From a virus, in the IMG/VR virus record IMGVR_UViG_3300025118_005807, positions 1 through 20,429 of that record: DNA of 20,429 bases, one strand, 5' to 3'. Under the pieces are notes generated by a model. The model saw only the letters and a program-made list of their open reading frames with translations, searched no databases and had not been told where the DNA came from. The position numbers and the translations under genes were made by a program. Numbering within the stretch: the stretch's first letter is position 1; the number at the start of each line of letters is the position of its first letter. Positions 1 through 6,089 of this stretch are shown in pieces.

Positions 1-138
1 GAAGATTTTCAAGCCGCCGTAGGCGACATACTGACGGTATCTGAGCCTTATTATTTTTATGATGAAACAAACGATGTATATATGCTTTATGATGCAGCCG
101 AGGATATCCATTATTTTTATGTGAGGGGCGGGCGATGA
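1..138 (+). CDS. 3' end of an unknown protein (partial)
   Basis: Frame 1 is open from the window edge to a TGA at 136-138 and gives 45 residues ending in YFYVRGGR. The visible tail is rich in Tyr, Asp and Glu (several YYFYD/HYFYV-like stretches), as in a beta-rich phage structural or fibre-like domain, but I do not recognise a family. Its stop overlaps the start of the following HNH gene in an ATGA arrangement, so the two are probably translationally coupled and belong to one operon. The upstream part is outside the window, so no function is proposed. Confidence 0.7.
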   Translation, partial: EDFQAAVGDILTVSEPYYFYDETNDVYMLYDAAEDIHYFYVRGGR

Positions 139-176
139 AACTCCTATTTGAAAATTGGCGACAGTATTTAAATGAA
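135..176 (+). repeat. LFENW leader repeat, copy 1
   Basis: The first 26 bases of this gene are identical to those at 529-554 and match 24 of 26 at 6048-6073. They encode MKLLFENWR; the following YLNE is an [LI]-x-E site. The repeat explains the common N-terminus of three otherwise unrelated proteins. Confidence 0.9.
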
Positions 177-545
177 CAACAAGAGAGGGCTGTTTTATTT
201 ATAAGCGTGCTTAAGGGTTTAAAATCTCCGCAGGAAAGACCTTCTGGTTATAAAAAGGGCTCTTTGAAAAAAGAGAAGATTGGAAAAGCTTGTTGTTGGT
301 GTGGCGAACAAACTTTTGTGGGAGTAGAACATATTATTCCTCGCTCTGCAGGAGGTCCACCAAGAGAAAAGTGGAACTTAGCTTGGGCTTGTTATCTTTG
401 TAACCATGCGAGAGGTTCTTTAATAGACATTCCTCCTAGAGACCCAGAAATTTTAAATGGCTGGCTTACTCAGCATTTTAGAGATTTTGGTGCTGTGCCA
501 ACTCCAGAAGAATTAAGGAATTATTTTAATGAAACTCCTATTTGA
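135..545 (+). CDS. HNH endonuclease with LFENW leader
   Basis: A 136-residue protein. Residues 1-14 are the leader MKLLFENWRQYLNE shared with the proteins at 529 and 6048. The rest is an HNH nuclease domain: zinc-binding Cys pairs near C53-C56 and C86-C89, E65-H66 as the start of the beta-beta-alpha metal site, N81 in the middle and N90/H91 at the end. HNH enzymes cut DNA with a His general base and one metal ion. The start is supported by a GAGG at 124-127 and by the ATGA overlap with the preceding gene; the stop lies 17 bases inside the next gene. In phages such proteins can be homing nucleases, packaging-associated nucleases or host-DNA nucleases. The leader (see findings) suggests virion packaging, which is inference. 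HNH assignment is strong; the biological target is unknown. Confidence 0.85.
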   Translation: MKLLFENWRQYLNEQQERAVLFISVLKGLKSPQERPSGYKKGSLKKEKIGKACCWCGEQTFVGVEHIIPRSAGGPPREKWNLAWACYLCNHARGSLIDIPPRDPEILNGWLTQHFRDFGAVPTPEELRNYFNETPI

Positions 546-570
546 AAATTGGCGTCAACTAATCAAAGAA
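529..570 (+). repeat. LFENW leader repeat, copy 2
   Basis: The first 26 bases are identical to 135-160. The stop codon of the upstream HNH gene (543-545) lies inside this repeat, read in another frame. The encoded leader ends in LIKE, an [LI]-x-E site. Confidence 0.9.
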
Positions 571-1275
571 TCAAGAGGTCCAAAGGATTTTCACTATAAA
601 ATTACTCAAAGTTCTAAAAAAGTAGTCATTGAACCCCTAAATTTACAGACAAAGGAACTAGAATCAGGAAAAGCCGATGGACATGCAGAGGTTGTTTTGG
701 AAAAACGCACCGATATACCTAATTGGCAACTAGCTTGGTCTAACTCTCCTCAAGATTCCGAAGGTGTTGGTACGGTTTTGTACCTAATGGCACTAGAAAT
801 AGCCGGAAGTGAAGGTCTATCGCCTGATGACTATGATCAAAGTCCTGATGCATTGCGTGTTTGGGCTAAGTTTATGCCGGAAAACAACAGATTCGGTGTG
901 CGCAAAGAGAAAAAAGAGAAATATAAGCATGATAATGATGAAAATCCCTTCTTTTTTGTGTTTTTCAAACCTCAAGGTGGCGCCTTAGAACAATTTTCAG
1001 ACCACATGTCTTACGAACAAGGTCAAGAAGAGAAAGAACCGGAGGTTGAACCTGATGTTGAGCCTTTTAACGTTGAAGATGACTGGGATTCGCTCTATGA
1101 TGATGATATTTTACAGGAAGAAGAGCCTTTTCAACGTAAGGTAAAGAAAAAACATCGCAGAATGAAGTTTAGGTTGATCGGAAAGGGCAACAACAAGCAC
1201 AATGTGGGCAAAAAGATGAAAAAGCCTTCATATAAAAGGTCAAAAAGTGCTCCACCGGGTGCTGGTGGCACTTAA
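529..1275 (+). CDS. LFENW-leader protein with GNAT-like segment
   Basis: A 248-residue protein. Residues 1-14, MKLLFENWRQLIKE, form the shared leader ending in the IKE motif. Residues about 35-115 resemble a minimal acetyltransferase (GNAT) fold as often seen in phages: a beta-strand run, then EGVGTVLYLMALEIAG near 78-93 in the place of the CoA-binding loop and helix, then SPDALRVWAKFM near 105-116. The pyrophosphate loop is not a full QxxGxG/A, so enzyme activity is doubtful. The region 165-200 is very acidic and the last 45 residues are strongly basic (KKKHRRMK, KKMKKPSYKR), which would suit nucleic-acid contact. An AAGGA at about 514-518 precedes the ATG, which overlaps the HNH gene. GNAT-like is a tentative fold call; the leader is certain. 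Confidence 0.6.
   Translation: MKLLFENWRQLIKESRGPKDFHYKITQSSKKVVIEPLNLQTKELESGKADGHAEVVLEKRTDIPNWQLAWSNSPQDSEGVGTVLYLMALEIAGSEGLSPDDYDQSPDALRVWAKFMPENNRFGVRKEKKEKYKHDNDENPFFFVFFKPQGGALEQFSDHMSYEQGQEEKEPEVEPDVEPFNVEDDWDSLYDDDILQEEEPFQRKVKKKHRRMKFRLIGKGNNKHNVGKKMKKPSYKRSKSAPPGAGGT
1245..1273 (+). other. hairpin at the end of the GNAT-like gene
   Basis: AAGTG, a CT bulge, CCACC, a 7-base loop, GGTGG and CACTT can pair as a 10-bp stem with one bulge. It overlaps the last codons and the first base of the stop. No T-run follows, so it is not a standard intrinsic terminator; it could act as an RNA-stabilising 3' end or simply reflect the Pro-Gly-rich C-terminus. Confidence 0.4.
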
Positions 1276-1306
1276 AATAACTAATTATTAGTAGTGGAGG
1301 GTTATT

Positions 1307-1507
1307 ATGCCAATTCTTCCGGAAATTTCCGATTTTGACCTTGAAATGATTAACATTTTGATCAAAAAGGCGCAAAAAGAGCAAAATACCGCCCAGGAAC
1401 GTCCATTTTTGCAGCTTCCAGTACCACATATACCAGAAAGTCCCGAATTCTATGAAAACCCGGATAAAAAACAAAATAATGATGAAATCATCATTATTGA
1501 CCTCTAA
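1307..1507 (+). CDS. small hypothetical protein, 66 aa
   Basis: Unrecognised. A strong GGAGGG at 1296-1301 sits five bases before the ATG. The protein has a short amphipathic helix near residues 8-28 (DFDLEMINILIKKAQKE), a Pro-rich middle (LPVPHIPESPEF) and an acidic, hydrophobic end (DEIIIIDL). It has no signal peptide or membrane segment. It lies between the GNAT-like gene and the large hydrolase gene in the same direction. The good ribosome site and lack of a competing frame support it as a real gene, possibly a binding or adaptor peptide. Confidence 0.6.
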   Translation: MPILPEISDFDLEMINILIKKAQKEQNTAQERPFLQLPVPHIPESPEFYENPDKKQNNDEIIIIDL

Positions 1508-1510
1508 AAG

Positions 1511-1524
1511 CTATTTATAATACA
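1511..1524 (+). promoter_or_regulatory. CTATTTATAATA motif (late-promoter-like)
   Basis: CTATTTATAATA is found here, at 17309-17320, and as CTATTTATTGTA at 8265-8276, each time in the short gap before a + strand gene. It contains TATTTATA, the reverse complement of the T4 late-promoter box TATAAATA. Here it abuts the ATG at 1525 and there is no Shine-Dalgarno, so a transcript starting from it would be almost leaderless; at this site the promoter reading is weaker than at the other two. Confidence 0.35.
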
Positions 1525-3705
1525 ATGAATTTACAACAAATCATACTAGAAGAGTATAATAGGCTACTGCAAGAGAAAAAGCGCCCAAGAAACTTTAGAT
1601 ATGGCTATTCCTTTGGAAGACTGGGGGAAGACCCAATGGATGAAAAAGATGGTGCAACACCTCGTTATGGAGCGTCGATGAATAAACCAATATTGGCTTT
1701 TATTAACCTTGTATTAGCGAAAGGTGGTGCTAAAAACACTCAAACTGGAAAGCCTATTAGGAGCTTAACAGATCAAGAATTAGATCGAATGATAGCCTAT
1801 AAAGCCGGCTCAGATTGGTCAAACAGAGTCAACAGAGCGACTAGCAACATGTCTAGAGTGCCTGGAAAGGATTCGTGGGGTCACAAACAAGGTTATTATA
1901 AAAGATATAGTCGAGAAGTTGGAGTTAGTAAAGACCAAGCACAGAAAATGTTAGATAAATTTGGATTAAGTGACACAATTAAAGGAGTGCATTGGGGCGG
2001 TAGACACAATCAACAATCTCCACGAGGTTATAATAAATTTATGTCCCTCTTACATCGTTTAAAAAAAGATCCTAATTCTGAATATCACGACGAGGCCACA
2101 AGAGTTTTGAGTTTTGTAAATAAACGCCAAGGCGGAACAGGCGCAAGAAGATTAAAGCCATTTTTAAACAAAGCTCTTGAAAAAGCGGGATATGGAAAAA
2201 ACGCGATTCAGACAATACGAGGAAAAGGTGGCTTTATAAAAGGTACTTTAAATTACTCTATTATAATAAATGATAAATATGTTCTTTCTTTATATACCAG
2301 ACAAGGCAAACAAAGCTCACGTGCAATGAGGCCGCACATACAGCAGTTAACGCTTGATACTATTACAAAAAACCTAAAACCGACAGACATAGGAACCGGC
2401 TCTCCAGAACGACAAAAACAAGATGCTGAAATTGAACAATGGAACCAGAGCGAACCAGAGCGAAATGAGTTGTGGAGGGAATTAGAGAAACAAAGACAAG
2501 ATGCTGAAATTGAACAACAAAAGCCAGAAAAAGCAGAGCCTCATACTGTTTTTCGAGATGAAACAGAATTACCGAAACCTCCACCAACGCTTGATCCTAA
2601 TATTTTCGATATAGAGTCGCCAAAAGAACCAGAACCGATTAAAGAACAAAAAGAAGAGCATGGCCAGACTATTCATGATAAATATAAAGCTATAAATACG
2701 GACTATTCACATGTCAATCGCCCTTATTCTGTTTATGTTCCACATGGTACTGATCTAGAAAATGCTAATGTTTCAATATATTTTCATGGTTGGGAAAAAG
2801 GGAGAAAATCTTTTGACCATCAAAAACGATTAAATAGATTAAAAAATACACTACCAGTAAATACTGTACTTGTTGTTCCAAATCTTGGAGTTAATCCATA
2901 TAAATCACGCCCAACAAAAGACTTTATAAACACAATTAAGAGCAAATTGGGTATTAAAAACATTAATAAAGTTAATTTACACGCACATAGTGCTGGTGGC
3001 AGCGCAATGAGTCGATTAATTAATAAATTTGACGATGAAACTCTCAAAAAAGTTTATCCAACTTATTCAGATGCAATATTTGGCTCATCTTCTACAGCAA
3101 AGGCAATAAAAAGAATGAAAAATTTAGATTTAGCTAATAATTTACACCTTATCACTAGTACAACTTTTAGAAAAGGGCACGAAAGGCAGCCTGACAAGTT
3201 TGCTAAAAAACTTTCTCAAGACAGCAACATAAAATGGACTCGCGTTAAAGATTCACATAATGCACTGGCTATACCAACTGTCAAACAATGGCGACAACAT
3301 ATCGTCGCACAAGAAACTCCCACTGAACCTATTGAACCTGTTGAGCCCATTAAACCTAATGAACCTATTGAGAAGCTTCAAGAAGCCGTAGGGGGATATG
3401 TGCCCTACCTTGTTAAAGTAGACATTGCTCTTAAATATGAAAGAGAATTCACATTTTATGGAAATGTACTAAACCAAATTCGTTCTATTAAGGGTATTGC
3501 AATTGCGAAAGCTAGTGATATAGGTGTTGTTAATATTGGCCCAAATAAAAGAATGGTTTTGTTGCATTTAAAATTTATGCCAGACAGGCCGCTACATCAA
3601 TATTTAACTTATCTTCAAATGGAATTAAAAAAAATAAAAGACAAAGACGGCGACAGGATTCTAGCAACCCAAATAAAGGGAATTCCTAGAAAAATTGATA
3701 TTTAA
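1525..3705 (+). CDS. three-part hydrolase: SxxK serine-hydrolase-like, alpha/beta-hydrolase, phage C-terminal domain
   Basis: A 726-residue protein with no signal peptide. The N-terminus has two [LI]-x(1-2)-E sites (ILEE, LLQE) in the first 17 residues. Domain 1 (about 25-280) resembles penicillin-binding protein/beta-lactamase-type serine hydrolases: S51-M-N-K54 as SxxK, SDWSN at 96-100 as a possible SxN, and a Lys/Gly-rich FIKGTLNYS strand in the place of KTG. A Glu/Pro/Gln-rich linker (about 290-390) contains an exact 22-base repeat. Domain 2 (about 395-600) has an alpha/beta-hydrolase pattern: YFHGW oxyanion-loop-like segment, nucleophile elbow H-S489-A-G-G, and D-S-H578-N as likely catalytic His. 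A second Pro/Glu linker (PTEPIEPVEPIKPNEPIE) leads to a C-terminal domain (about 625-726) with a ferredoxin-like strand/helix pattern (IRSIKGIAIAKASD). Possible substrates are host peptidoglycan or surface esters. Domain 2 is the better supported; domain 1 is tentative. Confidence 0.6.
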   Translation: MNLQQIILEEYNRLLQEKKRPRNFRYGYSFGRLGEDPMDEKDGATPRYGASMNKPILAFINLVLAKGGAKNTQTGKPIRSLTDQELDRMIAYKAGSDWSNRVNRATSNMSRVPGKDSWGHKQGYYKRYSREVGVSKDQAQKMLDKFGLSDTIKGVHWGGRHNQQSPRGYNKFMSLLHRLKKDPNSEYHDEATRVLSFVNKRQGGTGARRLKPFLNKALEKAGYGKNAIQTIRGKGGFIKGTLNYSIIINDKYVLSLYTRQGKQSSRAMRPHIQQLTLDTITKNLKPTDIGTGSPERQKQDAEIEQWNQSEPERNELWRELEKQRQDAEIEQQKPEKAEPHTVFRDETELPKPPPTLDPNIFDIESPKEPEPIKEQKEEHGQTIHDKYKAINTDYSHVNRPYSVYVPHGTDLENANVSIYFHGWEKGRKSFDHQKRLNRLKNTLPVNTVLVVPNLGVNPYKSRPTKDFINTIKSKLGIKNINKVNLHAHSAGGSAMSRLINKFDDETLKKVYPTYSDAIFGSSSTAKAIKRMKNLDLANNLHLITSTTFRKGHERQPDKFAKKLSQDSNIKWTRVKDSHNALAIPTVKQWRQHIVAQETPTEPIEPVEPIKPNEPIEKLQEAVGGYVPYLVKVDIALKYEREFTFYGNVLNQIRSIKGIAIAKASDIGVVNIGPNKRMVLLHLKFMPDRPLHQYLTYLQMELKKIKDKDGDRILATQIKGIPRKIDI
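2418..2517 (+). repeat. 22-bp direct repeat in the linker of the hydrolase gene
   Basis: The same 22 bases, coding QDAEIEQ, occur at 2418-2439 and 2496-2517, and GAACCAGAGC is doubled between them at about 2442-2461. The repeats lie in frame in a Glu/Gln-rich linker and look like local duplication that lengthened the hinge between the two enzyme-like domains. Confidence 0.75.
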
Positions 3706-3717
3706 TAAACAAAACAT

Positions 3718-3752
3718 TTGTACTTTTGTTGCTTTTATGTTATAGTTATAAT
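3718..3752 (+). promoter_or_regulatory. sigma70-like promoter of the vWA lipoprotein gene
   Basis: TTGTAC (3718-3723), a 17-base spacer and TATAGT (3741-3746) precede the GTG start at 3767; an alternative -10, TATAAT, lies at 3747-3752. GAGG at 3755-3758 is the ribosome site. A host-type promoter just ahead of one cargo gene is typical of phage morons. ACATTTGT upstream and ACAAATGT downstream of it form an 8-base inverted pair that might be regulatory. Confidence 0.5.
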
Positions 3753-3766
3753 ATGAGGTAACAAAT

Positions 3767-5923
3767 GTGAAGTTTATAAAAAAAGTGTCAATTGCATTAA
3801 TAATCTTTTTTAGTTTATTTCTTGTAATTTCATGTGGGGAGGACAAAGAAGGACAAACCAACCACGACACAAACCACCCAGAAGACGTATTAGAAGATAC
3901 AACAGATACAACAGATACAACAGATACAACAGATACAGAAGATACAACAGATACAGAAGATACAACAGATACAGAAGACACCTACTCCGTTTGGACGGAT
4001 CCTTGCGTTGAATGCGCTTGGTATTTTTGTGGCAATTTAGATGTTATTTGGCAAAAACAAATATGCATTAACAATTGCGATGACCCACCTACGGTTGTTT
4101 ATGAAGGTGCGTGCGAAGAGCACTTAGAATGCAATCCCGCACAATTAGTTCTAGAGTCCAACATTCCATGTACTACAGAAGACGGATATCCTGGTTTTAA
4201 AGAGAAGCTTTGTAACAAGGGGCAAGTCCAATATACGAATTGCGAATCAGACTGCTCAGAGGAGATCTGTGACCTCTTAGACAATGATTGCGACGGAGAC
4301 ATCGATGAAGGCGTTAAGAACGCTTGTGGGGCCTGTGGGGACGTTCCTGAAGAGATTTGTGACTATATTGATAACAACTGTGATGGGCAAATTGACGAAG
4401 GTGTTTCAAACGATTGTGGCACGTGTGGAAAGCCTCCTGAAGAAATTTGTAATGGAGTTGATGATGATTGTGATGGTGAAATAGATGAAGGTCAATTAAA
4501 TGCTTGTGGTAACTGTGGTCCTCTTGATGAAGAAATTTGCGATGGCTTAGACAACGATTGCAATGGACTAACAGATGAAGATTTAATTGGTGAATGCTCT
4601 ACAGATTGTGAAACAAACCTACAGTATTGTGTGGCCGGCCAGTGGATTTGTACGGCAAAACAGCCCAAACCAGAAATTTGTAATGGCTTAGACGATGATT
4701 GTGATGGAAAAGCTGATGAAGGATTAGATTGCCTTTGTACTATAAATGATATTGGTATATTAATGCCATGTAAAGAAGGTCCACTGGTTTGTGGAGAAGG
4801 ATATAAAACCTGTGAATGTGTAGACGACACTTGCGCAGATCTTCAATTAAGTGAATGTTTGGCAGTATGTCATTGGCTTCCACAAACTATCCCAGTCGGA
4901 TCAACTTGCGATAAATATCTTGGAGAGATCAAACCAGAAGAATGTAACAATCACGATGATAATTGCAATGATCAGGTTGATGAAGGATTAATTGCCAATT
5001 GTTATAGTGGCCCACCAGAAACAATGTTAGTTGGCATATGTGTGCCAGGAGAAATGACATGTTCAAAAGGAATATGGGGCAATTATGATGACAATGGTTT
5101 GTTTATTAAAAAACTTTGTTTAGGAGAGGTTGTGCCCGCCCCAGAAGATATTTGTAACGGCACAGACACTAATTGTGATGGCAAGATTGATGAAGATAAA
5201 GAACTAGAACCAACTGACATTCTTTTTATTGTCGACCTATCAGGTTCGATGGTAGAAGAAATTAACGCAGTAACAACTGCGTTGAATAAATTTGCTGCAC
5301 ATTATAGCGATTCAGAAGTTGTAAAATGGGGTTTAGTTTTCACTGCAGCAACAGGCTTTGGCAGTGGATCGCTAAACACACAAAGAGTGGTTCTTCAGAC
5401 AGATCTGGTTGATTTCGAAACGTTTATGACCATTTTTTCAAGCTTAGGTCTTACTCTAAACGGAGGAGATGAACAAAATTATGATGCAATATATTTATCT
5501 ATTCATAATTTAGTTGGGGCTGCGGCACTTCCATATCCAATTTCAGATTTATTTTGGAACAGTGGTTTGGGATTCTGGAGCAGCACAGGAGAATCTATTC
5601 CTCCGAAAGAGGATTGGGATATTAGCTGGAGAGACGATGCAAAACACGTAATTATTTTGTTTTCAGATGAACAGGGTCAAACCTATCTTAACCCGCCAAT
5701 TACAGAATCTATCTTAGTGGATATGATTAATGCTGCTGATGATTTGGCAGTTTATGTGTTTACATCTTATATATTGACTACTATGGGACCTGGAAGCGAC
5801 AATTATAAAGCATTAACCGCTGCTGGCTCCGTTGGTAAACTTTATGAGTTAACAATGAGTGCGATTACAATGTATACTAATCTTCTTGAAATCCTAGATG
5901 AAACTGCATGTGGCGGTAAATAG
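3767..5923 (+). CDS. outer-surface lipoprotein with MopE-type repeats and vWA domain
   Basis: A 718-residue protein starting at GTG, fixed by GAGG eight bases upstream and by a clear signal peptide. Residues 1-22 are K-rich then hydrophobic and end in a lipobox V-I-S-C23; the +2 residue is Gly, so outer-membrane sorting is expected. Residues about 43-70 are a DTT/DTE tandem repeat, likely a flexible stalk. Residues 166-478 hold seven MopE-type units of the form E-I-C-x-x-x-D-x-[DN]-C-[DN]-G-x-x-D-E, rich in Cys and Asp and predicted to bind calcium or other metals. Residues about 484-718 are a von Willebrand A domain with MIDAS D490-L-S492-G-S494, a protein-binding fold. This architecture is typical of secreted proteins of Bradymonadales/Myxococcota and is unusual among phage genes. 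Possible roles are superinfection exclusion, adhesion or host-cell surface change; none is shown. Confidence 0.85.
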   Translation: MKFIKKVSIALIIFFSLFLVISCGEDKEGQTNHDTNHPEDVLEDTTDTTDTTDTTDTEDTTDTEDTTDTEDTYSVWTDPCVECAWYFCGNLDVIWQKQICINNCDDPPTVVYEGACEEHLECNPAQLVLESNIPCTTEDGYPGFKEKLCNKGQVQYTNCESDCSEEICDLLDNDCDGDIDEGVKNACGACGDVPEEICDYIDNNCDGQIDEGVSNDCGTCGKPPEEICNGVDDDCDGEIDEGQLNACGNCGPLDEEICDGLDNDCNGLTDEDLIGECSTDCETNLQYCVAGQWICTAKQPKPEICNGLDDDCDGKADEGLDCLCTINDIGILMPCKEGPLVCGEGYKTCECVDDTCADLQLSECLAVCHWLPQTIPVGSTCDKYLGEIKPEECNNHDDNCNDQVDEGLIANCYSGPPETMLVGICVPGEMTCSKGIWGNYDDNGLFIKKLCLGEVVPAPEDICNGTDTNCDGKIDEDKELEPTDILFIVDLSGSMVEEINAVTTALNKFAAHYSDSEVVKWGLVFTAATGFGSGSLNTQRVVLQTDLVDFETFMTIFSSLGLTLNGGDEQNYDAIYLSIHNLVGAAALPYPISDLFWNSGLGFWSSTGESIPPKEDWDISWRDDAKHVIILFSDEQGQTYLNPPITESILVDMINAADDLAVYVFTSYILTTMGPGSDNYKALTAAGSVGKLYELTMSAITMYTNLLEILDETACGGK
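3893..3980 (+). repeat. 9-bp tandem repeats coding DTT/DTE
   Basis: Units of AGATACAAC and related AGATACAGA follow each other in frame for nearly 90 bases, giving Asp-Thr-Thr and Asp-Thr-Glu just after the lipid-anchoring segment. Because the unit is a multiple of three, slippage would change stalk length without a frameshift. Confidence 0.85.
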
Positions 5924-6012
5924 TGGGTCTACTGTTTTGTACTTTAGGGCTTCTCGGCGGTCTTTCGGTTGTTGGGTTAACAATGTTAATTAGCTGGTGT
6001 GTTTTTAAATAA
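5923..6012 (+). CDS. 29-residue hydrophobic membrane peptide
   Basis: A GTG at 5923-5925 overlaps the TAG stop of the lipoprotein gene (TAGTG), and the frame runs 29 codons to TAA at 6010. After the initiator, the peptide is GLLFCTLGLLGGLSVVG followed by LTMLISWCVFK: one continuous hydrophobic helix of about 24 residues with a single basic end. A GGCGG lies close upstream and stop/start overlap allows re-initiation. It resembles small single-span membrane peptides that some phages use to alter the host membrane or to assist lysis. It is short, has a GTG start and no homolog that I recognise, so a chance reading frame is possible. Confidence 0.45.
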   Translation: MGLLFCTLGLLGGLSVVGLTMLISWCVFK

Positions 6013-6040
6013 ATGTATTATACTACAAGAACTAACTACT

Positions 6041-6048
6041 TATAAATA
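6041..6048 (+). promoter_or_regulatory. TATAAATA box at a leaderless-looking start
   Basis: A perfect T4-type late box TATAAATA overlaps the A of the ATG at 6048. No Shine-Dalgarno precedes this start. As a promoter it would begin transcription inside the gene, so it more likely reflects an A/T-rich, unstructured start region; recorded because of the exact match. Confidence 0.2.
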
Positions 6049-6089
6049 TGAAATTACTATTTGAAAATTGGCGAAAGTTTATTAAAGAA
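6048..6089 (+). repeat. LFENW leader repeat, copy 3
   Basis: Matches 24 of the first 26 bases of copies 1 and 2. The two differences turn CTC into TTA, both Leu, so the peptide is unchanged. The leader ends in FIKE. Confidence 0.88.

Noticed and set aside
1245-1273. Intrinsic terminator after the GNAT-like gene
   Set aside because: The stem is bulged and no T-run follows; part of it codes the protein end. Listed only as a hairpin.
3893-3980. CRISPR-like array
   Set aside because: The repeats are 9-base units without spacers, in frame inside a coding region.
6041-6048. Functional T4 late promoter
   Set aside because: The box overlaps the start codon, so transcription would begin inside the gene whose leader peptide is conserved.
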